This document shows, piece by piece, positions 33,394 through 42,474 of a stretch of 64,000 nt of DNA. Numbering within the stretch: the stretch's first letter is position 1; the number at the start of each line of letters is the position of its first letter. Source of the DNA: JBGQOG01 sp052113705. GTDB taxonomy: Bacteria; Pseudomonadota; Alphaproteobacteria; Rhodobacterales; Rhodobacteraceae. Location of the stretch: contig NZ_JBGQOG010000002.1 of assembly GCF_052113705.1 (NCBI RefSeq), forward strand, positions 310,001 to 374,000, written 5' to 3'. Position numbers and translations under genes: made by a program. The notes below the pieces were generated by a model. That model was given only the letters and a program-made list of their open reading frames with translations, was not told the DNA's origin and did not search any database.

Positions 33394-33476
33394 TCTTTAT
33401 GGCCCCTTTGATCTGCCCGGATTGGCATTGCCGCCCCGCATGCCTAGAGTAGTGCCTGACAAAGGAAAAGGTAGAG

Positions 33477-34028
33477 ATGGCCGCCAAGCCGACCCCACCC
33501 AAGACGCCGTTTCGCCGGATGCGGGGCTTTGAGCCCGCAGCCGGGCTGATGCGCGAGCGGATCCGCACGGCGGGTGAGGCGCGCGGCTTTGCGGTGGCGC
33601 GTCTTTTGACCCATTGGGCCGAGGTGGTGGGCGAGGAAATCGCCGCCCGCGCGCGTCCGGTCAAGGTGGGCTACGGCAAAGGCGCGATGGGCGCCACGCT
33701 GACGCTGCTGACCACCGGGGCGGCGGCGCCGATGTTGCAGATGCAGTTGCCCGCTATCCGCGACAAGGTGAACGCCTGCTATGGCTACAATGCCATTTCC
33801 AAGGTGATCCTGACCCAAACCGCCCCCACCGGCTTTGCCGAGGGCCAGGCGCAATTCGCCCCCGCCCCGAAAGCGGTGAAACCGCCCCCCGATCCCGAAA
33901 TTTGCCGCGAGGCTCAGGCCACCGCCGCGCCGGTGGGCGATTCTGACCTGCGCGCTGCGCTGGAACTGCTTGCCCAAAACGTTTTGACCAAGGAGGCGCG
34001 ACGCCGCCTCCCTCCGAAGAAAGGCTGA
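33477..34028 (+). CDS. DUF721 (DciA-like) protein
   Basis: 183 residues. The DUF721 core is at about residues 20-120 (LLTHWAEVVGEEIAARARPV, TLLTTGAAAPMLQMQLP, VNACYGYNAISKVILTQT). DUF721 includes DciA, which helps load the replicative helicase in bacteria lacking DnaC; that role is likely but not shown. The Pro/Ala-rich C-terminus is low-complexity. AAAGG precedes the ATG. The dsbA-like gene begins 3 bp after its stop. Confidence 0.82.
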   Translation: MAAKPTPPKTPFRRMRGFEPAAGLMRERIRTAGEARGFAVARLLTHWAEVVGEEIAARARPVKVGYGKGAMGATLTLLTTGAAAPMLQMQLPAIRDKVNACYGYNAISKVILTQTAPTGFAEGQAQFAPAPKAVKPPPDPEICREAQATAAPVGDSDLRAALELLAQNVLTKEARRRLPPKKG

Positions 34029-34031
34029 CTG

Positions 34032-34715
34032 ATGACCATTTCCCGCAGAACCCTGCTGCTTGGCGGCGCCGGCACAATCGGCCTGATGGCGCTGGGCCTT
34101 TATGTGGCGCAACGCCAGAGCGCCAGCTCGGGCCTGTCGCTGGCCGCTGTGGCCGATGAGGTGACGGCAAGCGCCGTGGGCGAGGCCGGTGCGCTGCCCG
34201 ATATGGTGCTGGGCGCCGCCGATGCCAAAGTGACGATCATCGAATATGGCTCGTTCACCTGTCCGCATTGCGCGCATTTCCACGAGACGGTCTATCCGGA
34301 GCTGAAAAAGAACTACATCGACACCGGCAAGGTGAAGTTCATGTTCCGCGAGGTCTATTTCGACAAGTTCGGCCTCTGGGCCGCGATGGTCGCCCGCTGC
34401 GGCGGCACCGAGAAATACTTCCCCATCGCCGATATGATCTACGACACCCAGAAAGACTGGCTGGGCGGCGGTGAACCGGGCGTTATCGGGGAAAACCTGC
34501 GCAAGATCGGCCTGAAAGCCGGGCTGACGAAAGAGGCGCTCGAGACCTGTCTGGCTGACAATGAGCAGGCCAAGCTGATGGTGGCGACCTATCAAAAGAA
34601 CGCCACCGCCGATGCGATCGAGGGCACGCCGACCTTCATCATCAATGGCGAGAAGTTCTCGAACATGTCCTATGAGGATCTGGCGAAGATTCTCGACGCC
34701 AAGCTCGCGGGCTGA
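34032..34715 (+). CDS. DsbA-family thioredoxin-fold protein
   Basis: 227 residues. An N-terminal signal or anchor with twin-arginine-like SRRTLLLGG is followed by a thioredoxin fold of the DsbA/DsbG type. The active site is CPHC in YGSFTCPHCAHFHE near residue 78, and GTPTFIINGEKF near residue 197 has the cis-Pro. It probably oxidises or isomerises disulfides in the periplasm. It is tightly spaced with the DUF721 gene before and the CoA-transferase gene after (1 bp), suggesting cotranscription. Confidence 0.88.
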   Translation: MTISRRTLLLGGAGTIGLMALGLYVAQRQSASSGLSLAAVADEVTASAVGEAGALPDMVLGAADAKVTIIEYGSFTCPHCAHFHETVYPELKKNYIDTGKVKFMFREVYFDKFGLWAAMVARCGGTEKYFPIADMIYDTQKDWLGGGEPGVIGENLRKIGLKAGLTKEALETCLADNEQAKLMVATYQKNATADAIEGTPTFIINGEKFSNMSYEDLAKILDAKLAG

Positions 34716-34716
34716 A

Positions 34717-35856
34717 ATGACCCCTCTGGGCGGCGTGAAGGTCATTGAACTGGCGCGGATTCTGGCTGGCCCCTGGGCGGGCCAGATCCTTGCCGATCTT
34801 GGGGCGGATGTGATCAAGGTGGAGGCGCCGGAGGGGGATGATACCCGCCGCTGGGGCCCGCCCTTCCTTGATCAGGATGGTGTGCCCTGCGCCGCCTATT
34901 TCCACGCGACCAACCGCGGCAAACGCTCGGTCACCTGCGATTTCCGCACACCGGAGGGGCAGGCCTTTGTCCGCGCGCTGGTGGCGGATGCCGATGTGCT
35001 GATCGAAAATTTCAAGCTGGATGGTTTGAAGAAATACGGGCTGGATTACGCCAGTCTGGCGGCGGTGAACCCGCGGCTGATCTATTGCTCGGTGACCGGA
35101 TTTGGCCAGACCGGCCCCTATGCGGCGCGGGCGGGTTACGACTATATCATCCAGGGCATGTCCGGGCTGATGAGCGTGACCGGCGAGGCTGATGGCCAGC
35201 CGCAAAAGGTGGGCGTGGCGGTCACCGATGTCTTCACCGGGGTTTATGCGAGCACCGCGATTCTGGCCGCGCTGCATCAGCGGGCGACGACGGGGCTGGG
35301 ACAACATGTCGATATGGCGCTCCTGGATGTGGCCACCTCGATCATGGCCAATCAGGCGATGAATTATCTGGCGACCGGCGTGTCGCCGCAGCGGATGGGC
35401 AATGCGCATCCCAATCTGGTGCCCTATGCGGTGTTTCCCTGCTCGGACGGGCATGTGATCCTCGCGGTCGGGAATGACGGTCAGTTCGGCAGGCTGTGCG
35501 ATTTGCTGGAATTGTCGGGGCTGGCCACCGCCCCGTCTTATCGCACGAATGCCGACCGGGTGGCGCATCGCGACGCGCTGACCGAGGTGCTCTCGGCCGC
35601 CACCGCGGGCTGGAGCCGGGCGGATTTGTTGGCGGGCTGTGAGGCGGCGGGGGTGCCTGCGGGGCCGATCAACGAAATGGCGGATGTTTTTGCCGATCCG
35701 CAGATCATCGCCCGCGGGCTTCAGATCGCGCCGGGCGGTGTGCCGGGGGTGCGGTTGCCGGTGGCCTTTTCGGGCGCGGAACTGGCGCTGGCGCGGCCGT
35801 CGCCGGGCTTGGGCGAGCATGATGCCGAGGTGCGGGCGGCTTTGGCGGCGCGCTGA
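34717..35856 (+). CDS. CaiB/BaiF family CoA-transferase
   Basis: 379 residues from the ATG of MTPLGGVKVIELARIL, 1 bp past the dsbA-like stop; the frame stays open upstream but only over dsbA. Class III CoA-transferase motifs are VIELARILAGPWAGQILADL, LGADVIKVEAPEGDDTRRWG, ATNRGKRSVTCDFR and LIYCSVTGFGQTGPYA. The catalytic Asp is in GQHVDMALLD. The family moves CoA between acids such as carnitine, formate or mesaconate; the donor and acceptor are unknown. Confidence 0.9.
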   Translation: MTPLGGVKVIELARILAGPWAGQILADLGADVIKVEAPEGDDTRRWGPPFLDQDGVPCAAYFHATNRGKRSVTCDFRTPEGQAFVRALVADADVLIENFKLDGLKKYGLDYASLAAVNPRLIYCSVTGFGQTGPYAARAGYDYIIQGMSGLMSVTGEADGQPQKVGVAVTDVFTGVYASTAILAALHQRATTGLGQHVDMALLDVATSIMANQAMNYLATGVSPQRMGNAHPNLVPYAVFPCSDGHVILAVGNDGQFGRLCDLLELSGLATAPSYRTNADRVAHRDALTEVLSAATAGWSRADLLAGCEAAGVPAGPINEMADVFADPQIIARGLQIAPGGVPGVRLPVAFSGAELALARPSPGLGEHDAEVRAALAAR

Positions 35857-35871
35857 TCCCGCGGGCGGTCT

Positions 35872-35930
35872 GGGGGCGCTGCCCCCGTCGCCTGCGGCGC
35901 CTCCCCCGAGGTATTTTTGCCAAGAAGAAA
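35872..35930. repeat. bipartite hairpin element, copy A (convergent gene junction)
   Basis: A left block GGGGGCGCTGCCCCC (35872-35886), a 13-bp self-complementary spacer with CGCC/GGCG, and a right block of 31 bp (35900-35930) that includes ATTTTTGCCAAGAAGAAA. Both blocks recur exactly at 45756-45821 with a different spacer. It sits between the convergent ends of the CoA-transferase and lpxK genes and may act as a terminator. Confidence 0.8.
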
Positions 35931-35948
35931 CGGGGGCCGGGCGCGGGG

Positions 35949-36944
35949 TCAGAGGCCGAGGGCGGCCAGTGCTTCGGTGAGCGGCGCGGGGTTGGCGATC
36001 TCGAGGCGGACGGGCAAGGCGAGCACCTGGCTGCGGAAGCGTTCGGGCAGGCGGACGGCGTCTTTCTCGGTGGTGACCAGTTGCGCGCCGAGCAGGCGGG
36101 CTTCGGTTTCCAGCCGCTGCAAAAGGGCGGTGGTGAAGGGTTGGTGATCCTCCAGCGCCTCGCCCCGGGCCAGTTCGGCGCCAAGGCCGCGCAGGGTGGC
36201 GAAGAATTTCTCGGGATGGCCGATGCCCGCAAAGGCGAGGACGCGGAGGCCCTGCCAATCCATCCCGGTTTCCAGCGGTTTCAGGGCGCCGGTCAGATGT
36301 GGCAGCGGTGCAATGGCTTTGGCCCAGGTGGCGGCGAAACTCTGCTGAGCCGTCCCGGGGCCGATCGAGAGGAGCAGGTCAGCGCGCCCGAGGCCTTTGG
36401 TGACCGGTTCGCGCAGGGGGCCCGCGGGCAGGCAACGGCCATTGCCGAAGCCTTTGGCCGCATCGACGACGATCAGGTTCAGGTCCTTTTGCAGCGCCGG
36501 GTTCTGATGTCCGTCATCCAGCACGATCACCGTGGCCCCGGCGGCGGCCGCGGCGCGTGCGCCAGCGGCGCGGTCCCGCGCGACCCAGGTGGGGGCGAAT
36601 GCCGCGAGCAACAGCGGTTCATCCCCGGTTTCATCGGCGTTGTGGCGGCGCGGGTCGACCTGGACCGGCCCGGTCAGGCGGCCGCCGTGGCCGCGGCTGA
36701 CCACATGCGGGGTTTGCCCGCGCGATTGCAAGAGCTGCACCAGGGCGATGACGGTGGGGGTTTTGCCGGTGCCGCCCGCATTGATATTGCCGACGCAGAT
36801 CACGGGGAGGGTCAGCCGCGCTTCTGGCGGGCGGGCAACGCGGCGGGCGGTGGCTGCCGCATAGAGTTGGCCCAAAGGGGCCAGCAGGCGCGCGCGCCAG
36901 TTGGGGGATTTCGGCGGGGTGAACCAAAAGCGGGGGGCGCCCAT
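35949..36944 (-). CDS. lpxK: tetraacyldisaccharide 4'-kinase
   Basis: 331 residues. GNINAGGTGKTPTVIALVQL is the Walker A segment peculiar to LpxK; VSRGHGGRLTGPVQVD, VIVLDDGHQNPALQKDLNL with the Walker B-like DDGHQN, and AGIGHPEKFF complete the signature. A single amphipathic N-terminal segment anchors it to the inner membrane. It phosphorylates the lipid A precursor at the 4' position. Its start shares one base with the waaA stop (TGATG), so the lipid A pair is translated together. Confidence 0.94.
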   Translation of the reverse strand: MGAPRFWFTPPKSPNWRARLLAPLGQLYAAATARRVARPPEARLTLPVICVGNINAGGTGKTPTVIALVQLLQSRGQTPHVVSRGHGGRLTGPVQVDPRRHNADETGDEPLLLAAFAPTWVARDRAAGARAAAAAGATVIVLDDGHQNPALQKDLNLIVVDAAKGFGNGRCLPAGPLREPVTKGLGRADLLLSIGPGTAQQSFAATWAKAIAPLPHLTGALKPLETGMDWQGLRVLAFAGIGHPEKFFATLRGLGAELARGEALEDHQPFTTALLQRLETEARLLGAQLVTTEKDAVRLPERFRSQVLALPVRLEIANPAPLTEALAALGL

Positions 36945-38377
36945 CAGGCGGCCCGTCCGCGTTGATGGCTGGCGGGGGGCATCGGCGCGGGGTGCGGCAG
37001 CGGCTCCTCCGTGGGTGTCTGGCCGCGACCGCTCTTGTCCAGTTCGCTCAGAATGGCCTTGGCAATCGCGGTGGCGACGCCGGCGCCGCCCGAAGTCACC
37101 GCCCAGGCGTTATGGGCAAGCATCGCTGCCTTGTCGACCGCGATCAGATCGGCCACCGCATCCGCCAGTGCTTGCGGCGTGGCGATGGCGCGGGCGGCGC
37201 GGGCTTCGGTCAGCCGGCCATAGGCCATCGGATGCGCCTCGGTGCCGGGGCCGTGCAGAATGGCAGAGCCGAGCGCCGCGGGTTCCAGCGGCGAGCGTCC
37301 GCGCCCCGGAGGGGCCTCTGCGGTCTCGGCGGGTAGGGGCGCAGGCGGCAGGGCCAGGCTGCCCGGTTGCGGCGCCTCGCGGGTGGCAAATTGCGCGCTG
37401 CCCGGCGCCGGGCGCGGGCCGGGGTGCAGCGTGCCGCCCATCCAGCTGACGGGGGCCAGCCGGTACCACAGGCCAAATTCGCCCGGATCATCGGCAATCA
37501 GGATCTGCACATCCTCCTCAGGCTCTTCATCGGCCCAGCGGCGGGCAATATCCCAGCCTTTCGCTCTCAGTTCGGCGGCCAGCGGCGCGGCGCGGTCCTG
37601 GGTTTCCGGGATCAGGATCAGCAGGATGCGGTGGGCATGGCGCAGGGCATGTTCATGCGCGGCCAGCACCGCTTCCTCTTCAGCCTCGGGCACCGCCATC
37701 GCGAGCCAGACCGGCCGGGTGCGCAGCAGTTCTGCCAGAGCGGCACGTTCCGCTTCGGTCGCGCCCAGAGGATCGGTAACCGGTGAAATCCGGCCCATCA
37801 CCGAAACCCGCTCGGCGGGCAGCCGCATCCGGGCCAGCGCGGTCGCACAGGGTTGATCCTGTACATAGAGCGCCTTGAATTGCTTGAGCACGGCGCGCTC
37901 GATCTCGCCGCGAAAGGACCAGCGGCGGCTGATCCGGCGGTCAATCTTGGCATCCGCGAGCAGGATGGGCCTGCGCGAGGCATGGGTTTCGGCGATCAGC
38001 ACCGGCGGCAGGTCCGAGCCGACGAGCACCACCAGATCGGGGCGCCAACGGGCCAGATGCGCCTTCATCGCCGGGCGTGTCTCAAGGGGGGCGGCAATCG
38101 GGGTCAGCCCGGCATCCGGCTGGGCGGCGGCAATCCGGGTCAGCACCACTTCCGGCGTGGCGGCGGCCGAGGCAAGCAGCGTCAGACCGGGGCGCAGGCG
38201 GCGCAGACGTTGGCCCAGTTCCAGCAGACTGGGCAGCGCCTCGGGGCTGGAGGCATGCAGCCAGATCAGCGGCCCCTCGCGGCGTGCGGAGGCCGGGCCG
38301 GGGCGGGCGGGTGCCGCCCCGGTGAACAGCCGCGAACGGCTCAGAAGATGCAGCCACAGGGCCGCGGAGCGCGCCAT
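36944..38377 (-). CDS. waaA: Kdo transferase, with an unusual insertion
   Basis: 477 residues of a GT-B glycosyltransferase; the usual length is about 420-430. WLHASSPEALPSLLELGQRL is the start of the acceptor domain and DAKIDRRISRRW the conserved central motif. The donor-site motif GGTL...NPLEPA is split: SWMGGTLHPG is followed by about 45 Pro/Ala/Gly-rich residues (roughly 315-365) before SPLEPAALG, so the usual GGHN stretch is replaced. A Pro-rich C-terminal tail also extends it. It adds Kdo to lipid IVA. It lies between DUF4170 and lpxK with 3-bp and 1-bp spacing. Confidence 0.88.
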   Translation of the reverse strand: MARSAALWLHLLSRSRLFTGAAPARPGPASARREGPLIWLHASSPEALPSLLELGQRLRRLRPGLTLLASAAATPEVVLTRIAAAQPDAGLTPIAAPLETRPAMKAHLARWRPDLVVLVGSDLPPVLIAETHASRRPILLADAKIDRRISRRWSFRGEIERAVLKQFKALYVQDQPCATALARMRLPAERVSVMGRISPVTDPLGATEAERAALAELLRTRPVWLAMAVPEAEEEAVLAAHEHALRHAHRILLILIPETQDRAAPLAAELRAKGWDIARRWADEEPEEDVQILIADDPGEFGLWYRLAPVSWMGGTLHPGPRPAPGSAQFATREAPQPGSLALPPAPLPAETAEAPPGRGRSPLEPAALGSAILHGPGTEAHPMAYGRLTEARAARAIATPQALADAVADLIAVDKAAMLAHNAWAVTSGGAGVATAIAKAILSELDKSGRGQTPTEEPLPHPAPMPPASHQRGRAA

Positions 38378-38380
38378 GGC

Positions 38381-38632
38381 TTAGCTGCGGCCGCCCAGCT
38401 CTTCCGTCGGCGAGGCGGGCTGTTCCTCGTCACGCAGGCGGTGAAGATGGGCGATGAAATAGCGGGTATGGGCATCATCCACGGTGCGCTGGGCCTCGGC
38501 CTTCCAGGCCGAATGCGCGGCGGCATAATTGGGGTAAATGCCGACCATATGGATCTTGGTCGGGTCCTTGAATTCGGTCCGTGTGGGATCGACCAATTCG
38601 CCACCGAAGACGAGGTGCAGGCGTTGGGTCAT
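38381..38632 (-). CDS. DUF4170 family protein
   Basis: 83 residues, cytoplasmic. LHLVFGGELVDPTRTEF, HMVGIYPNYAAAHSAWKAEAQ and TRYFIAHLHRL match the small DUF4170 family, which in alphaproteobacteria usually accompanies waaA and lpxK. Function is unknown. AGGAG precedes the ATG. It is the first gene of the three-gene lipid A series. Confidence 0.8.
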   Translation of the reverse strand: MTQRLHLVFGGELVDPTRTEFKDPTKIHMVGIYPNYAAAHSAWKAEAQRTVDDAHTRYFIAHLHRLRDEEQPASPTEELGGRS

Positions 38633-38794
38633 CTGGGGGCTCCTGTAGCGGGCGGACGGGTGCCGCCGGTCTGTGCAAACTATGCGATGCGGGCGGGCGG
38701 CTCAAGCAGGCAAGGCGATTTGGGTGCGATTCCAAGGTGGATTTTGCCGCGGCGGGGCTTTTCAAGGCGATCCGGGCAGGCTAGGGCATAGGCC

Positions 38795-39886
38795 ATGAGA
38801 CAGAGCCTGAGCGAGATCTATGAGGCCCGCGTTGCCGCGGGAACCCTGCGCCCCGATCCGGCGCAGCGTGCCTGCCTGCCCTTGTTTGAGGCGGTGCGGG
38901 TGGCGCTGGAGGCACCGCTGCCCAAACGCGGGTTGTTTGGCCTGTTCGCCAAGCCGCCGGAAGCGGTGAAAGGCCTCTATATCTGGGGCGGGGTCGGGCG
39001 CGGCAAATCCATGCTGATGGATCTCTTCGTCGAGGCGGTGGACATTCCGCACAAGCGCCGGGTGCATTTCCATGCCTTCATGCAGGAGATCCAGCACCGC
39101 CTGCATGAGGTGCGCAAGACCGGGGTCGAGGATGCGATCCGTCCGGTGGCGGAAGCCGTGGCCGAAGAGGCGCGGCTTTTGTGTTTTGACGAGATGCAGA
39201 TCACCGATATTGCCGATGCGATGATCGTGGGGCGACTCTTTCAATATCTGAACGAGAAGGGGGTGACGGTGGTCACCACCTCGAACCGGGTGCCGGAGGA
39301 TCTCTATAAAAACGGCCTCAACCGCGCGCTTTTCGTGCCCTTCATCGGGATGATCCGCGAATGGATGACGGTGCAGTCGCTGGAGAGCGAGACCGATTAC
39401 CGCCAGCACCGTCTGGCGGGCAGCCCGGTCTATTTCTCGCCCGCGAATGCGGCGGCGCGGGCCGAAATGACCGCGGTCTGGGACGATCTGACCCAGGGCG
39501 CCGTGGGCGAGCCGCTGGTGCTGACGGTGAATGGCCGCAAGGTTGAGCTGCCGCTTTATGCGGCGGGTGTCGGGCGCGCGCGGTTCTGGGATCTCTGCGC
39601 CCGCCCGCTGGGGCCTGCCGATTATCTGGCCGTCGCCGAGGCGGTGCGGGTGCTGATGCTGGACGACGTGCCGCTGCTGTCGAGCGAGAATTTCAACGAG
39701 GCCAAGCGTTTCGTCACGCTGATTGATGCGCTTTATGAGGCCAAGGTGCGGCTGGTCTGTTCTGCCGCTGACATCCCCGAGCGGCTTTATGTCGAGGGCG
39801 AAGGGGCGTTTGAATTTGAGCGGACCGCCAGCCGCCTGCGCGAGATGCAGGGCGCGGCGTGGGGTGCGGACCGCGAGACCGACTGA
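38795..39886 (+). CDS. zapE: cell division protein ZapE (AFG1-like ATPase)
   Basis: 363 residues. Walker A is GGVGRGKSMLMDLF near residue 66, Walker B LLCFDEMQITD near residue 128, and VTVVTTSNRVPEDLY supplies sensor 1. IRLVCSA-like text near the end, here KVRLVCSAADIPERLY, is part of the AFG1 C-terminal signature. ZapE contributes to Z-ring function under stress in proteobacteria. It ends at a bidirectional terminator. Confidence 0.9.
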   Translation: MRQSLSEIYEARVAAGTLRPDPAQRACLPLFEAVRVALEAPLPKRGLFGLFAKPPEAVKGLYIWGGVGRGKSMLMDLFVEAVDIPHKRRVHFHAFMQEIQHRLHEVRKTGVEDAIRPVAEAVAEEARLLCFDEMQITDIADAMIVGRLFQYLNEKGVTVVTTSNRVPEDLYKNGLNRALFVPFIGMIREWMTVQSLESETDYRQHRLAGSPVYFSPANAAARAEMTAVWDDLTQGAVGEPLVLTVNGRKVELPLYAAGVGRARFWDLCARPLGPADYLAVAEAVRVLMLDDVPLLSSENFNEAKRFVTLIDALYEAKVRLVCSAADIPERLYVEGEGAFEFERTASRLREMQGAAWGADRETD

Positions 39887-39914
39887 AAAAGGCCGGGGAA
39901 ACTCCCGGCCTTTT
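39886..39914. terminator. bidirectional intrinsic terminator
   Basis: AAAAGGCCGGG-GAAACT-CCCGGCCTTTT lies between the convergent zapE and flavin monooxygenase genes, with an A-run on one side and a T-run on the other. Confidence 0.85.
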
Positions 39915-39947
39915 CCGATTCTGCCCCAGTTCTTTGGGGGCCCGTGA

Positions 39948-40973
39948 TCAGGCCAGAAGTTCCTGCACGCGCGGAATGACCTTGCTGCCGTAAAGGTCGA
40001 TGCAATCCATCAGCGCATGATGGCTGACCGGCCCCGCCGAATATTTCAGGTTGAACTGGCCCGCGTTCAGCACCTTCACCGTCTTCGCAATCTTCTGCGC
40101 CACCGTCTCGGGCGAGCCGACATAGAGCGAGCCATGCTCGATCTCGCGCTCGAAATCCTCGCGCCGCAGCGGCGGCCAACCGCGGCTGGAGCCGATATGA
40201 TCGTGCATCGCCTTGTAGCCGGGGAAAAAGCGGTCGCGGGCTTCCTGATCGCTGGGGCCGACATGGCCGGGGGAATGCACCGCCATCGGCTGCGCCTTGG
40301 TCCCCATCTGCTCATGCGCCTGATGGTAAAGGTCGACATAGGGTTTGAACCGCGCCGGGCTGCCACCGATGATCGCGAGGATAACCGGCAGGTTGTGGCT
40401 GGCGGCGCGGATGATCGATTCCGGGCTGCCGCCGACGCCGATCCAGGTTTTGATCGGGTTTTCGGGGCGCGGATAGACCGTGGTTGCCTTCAGTGCCGGG
40501 CGGTGGCTGCCTTTCCAGCTGACCTTTTCCTGCGTCAGCAGTTTCGAGAAGAGATCGAGCTTCTCCTCGAACAGGGTCTCGTAGTCAGACAGATCAAAGC
40601 CAAAGAGCGGAAAGCTCTCGGTAAAGGACCCGCGCCCGAGGATGACCTCGGCCCGGCCTTCGGAGAGAGCATCGAGCGTGGCGAACCGCTGATAAAGGCG
40701 GATCGGATCGTCCGAGGAGAGCACGGTGACGGCGGTGCCCATGCGGATGCGCTTGGTGCGCACGGCGATCGCTCCGAGGATCGGCTCGGGGGCGGAGACG
40801 GCGAAATCGCTGCGATGATGCTCGCCGAGGCCGAAGAAATCAACGCCCACACGGTCGGCCAGCTCGGCTTCATCCACCAGATTGCGGATCACCTGCGCAT
40901 GGCTGAGCGCGCCCGAGGCGTTGTGGGTGACATCACCGAAAGTATCGAGGCCAAAGGCCAAAGTCTGGGACAT
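39948..40973 (-). CDS. LLM-class flavin-dependent oxidoreductase
   Basis: 341 residues with a luciferase-like TIM barrel. AELADRVGVDFFGLGEHHRSDFA is the family's start (here broken as VGVDFFGLGEHHRSDFA), followed by RIRMGTAVTVLSSDDPIRLY and GRAEVILGRGSFTESFPLFG. The ADLIPSG-like end carries GSPETVAQKI. Members use FMNH2 for oxygenation or dehydrogenation of varied substrates, which sequence does not specify. GGAG precedes the ATG. Confidence 0.87.
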   Translation of the reverse strand: MSQTLAFGLDTFGDVTHNASGALSHAQVIRNLVDEAELADRVGVDFFGLGEHHRSDFAVSAPEPILGAIAVRTKRIRMGTAVTVLSSDDPIRLYQRFATLDALSEGRAEVILGRGSFTESFPLFGFDLSDYETLFEEKLDLFSKLLTQEKVSWKGSHRPALKATTVYPRPENPIKTWIGVGGSPESIIRAASHNLPVILAIIGGSPARFKPYVDLYHQAHEQMGTKAQPMAVHSPGHVGPSDQEARDRFFPGYKAMHDHIGSSRGWPPLRREDFEREIEHGSLYVGSPETVAQKIAKTVKVLNAGQFNLKYSAGPVSHHALMDCIDLYGSKVIPRVQELLA

Positions 40974-41084
40974 GGTGAAACTCCTTTGCGCCAGAGGTAG
41001 GGGGATTCTGCCGTTCAGGAAAGGCGCAAGGCTGCACAGAACCTGTGCCGCCCGGAAGGCCCGGGCAGGCAGCTGTGGTGCGGA

Positions 41085-42359
41085 TCAGCCGTTTTGCTGC
41101 AAAATCCGCCCGGCGAGGTAGAGCGAACCGCAGATCAGCACCCGGGCCTGCGGCTCGGCGGCGATGATCGCGGCGAGGCCTTCGGCCACGCTCGCCGCCT
41201 CGTGCACCTGTGCGAACCCGGCACGGCGCGCGGCCTCGGCGGTGGTGGCGGCGGGCAGGGTGTTCACCTCATCCGGGATCGAAACGGCGGTGAGGCTGTC
41301 CGCCACTCCGGCCAAGGGCGCGAGATAGCCCGCGATGTCCTTGGTGTTCAGCATGCCGCAAATGAGATGCGTCGGCCGTTTGCCCATCCGCGCCAGCGTG
41401 GCCGCGACGGCGACGCCGCCCGCCGGATTGTGCCCGCCGTCGAGCCAGAGTTCGGCCCCCGGGGCCATCCCGACCAGAGGGCCATGGCGCAGGCGCTGCA
41501 TCCGGGCGGGCCATTCGGCGCGGGTGACCGCCGCCTCGCAGGCCGCCTCATCCGCGCCCAGCGCGCGCAGCGCGGCCAGTGCCGCCCCGGCGTTCTGGAT
41601 CTGATGCGGGCCGGGCAGGTTGGGCAGCGGCAGGTCCAGAAGGCCATGCTCATCCATATAGACCATCCGCCCCGCCTCTTCGCGCACCTGCCAGTGTTGG
41701 CCATAGGCCAGAACCGGTGCGCCCAGCCGCGCGGCGCGGGCCTCGATCACCTCAAGCCCCTCTTCCTCTTGCGGGCCGACAATGCAGGGCACGCGGCGCT
41801 TGATGATCCCGGCCTTTTCGCCCGCAATCTCGGGCAGGGTCTCGCCCAGATATTGCTGATGGTCGATCGAGACCGGGGTGATGATGGTCAGGCAGGGCTG
41901 ATCCACCACATTGGTTGCATCGAGCCGCCCGCCAAGGCCCACCTCCAGCAAGGTGTAATCCGCCGGCGTGCGCGAAAACGCGAGAAAGGCCGCGACGGTG
42001 GTGATCTCGAAAAAGGTGATCGACTGCCCCTCATTCGCCGCATCGCATTCATCCAGAAGCGCGCTCAGCGCCTCTTCCGAGATCAGATCCCCCGCCAGCC
42101 GGATCCGTTCATGGAACCGCGCCAGATGCGGCGAGGTATAGGCATGCACGCGCTTGCCCATCGCCTCCAGCCCCGCGCGGATCATCGCCTGCGTTGAACC
42201 TTTGCCGTTGGTGCCCGCGATATGGATCACTGGTGGCAGCTTGGCCTCGGGGTGGTCCAGCGCGGCCAGCAAACGGTGGACGCGGTCCAGCGTGAGGTCG
42301 ATCACCTTGGGGTGAAAGGTCATCAGCCGGGCGAGGATCTGATCGGAACTGCTCTGCAT
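41085..42359 (-). CDS. folC: bifunctional folylpolyglutamate/dihydrofolate synthase
   Basis: 424 residues. HIAGTNGKGSTQAMI is the P-loop with TNGKGS, VYTSPHLARFHERI (here HAYTSPHLARFHERI) binds folate, LEVGLGGRLDATNVV is the second signature, and ISIDHQQYLG-like text (SIDHQQYLGETLPEIAGEKA) contains the Omega loop end. GGHNPAGG near residue 300 is in the C-terminal Mur-ligase-like domain. It makes dihydrofolate and adds glutamates. It is downstream of accD but separated by a terminator. Confidence 0.93.
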   Translation of the reverse strand: MQSSSDQILARLMTFHPKVIDLTLDRVHRLLAALDHPEAKLPPVIHIAGTNGKGSTQAMIRAGLEAMGKRVHAYTSPHLARFHERIRLAGDLISEEALSALLDECDAANEGQSITFFEITTVAAFLAFSRTPADYTLLEVGLGGRLDATNVVDQPCLTIITPVSIDHQQYLGETLPEIAGEKAGIIKRRVPCIVGPQEEEGLEVIEARAARLGAPVLAYGQHWQVREEAGRMVYMDEHGLLDLPLPNLPGPHQIQNAGAALAALRALGADEAACEAAVTRAEWPARMQRLRHGPLVGMAPGAELWLDGGHNPAGGVAVAATLARMGKRPTHLICGMLNTKDIAGYLAPLAGVADSLTAVSIPDEVNTLPAATTAEAARRAGFAQVHEAASVAEGLAAIIAAEPQARVLICGSLYLAGRILQQNG

Positions 42360-42403
42360 CGGGGGCTCCGCTGGGGTTCGGGCAGGGAAGGATGGACGGG
42401 ACG

Positions 42404-42425
42404 AAAAAGGGGGCCAGTGGCCCCC
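42404..42425 (-). terminator. intrinsic terminator between accD and folC
   Basis: On the minus strand GGGGGCC-ACT-GGCCCCC is followed by five T residues, 50 bp after the accD stop and 45 bp before the folC start. It suggests partial uncoupling of the two genes. Confidence 0.8.
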
Positions 42426-42474
42426 CCGGGCCTATCGCCAAACGGCCAAGCCCTGCATTCCGTTCGCGACGGTA

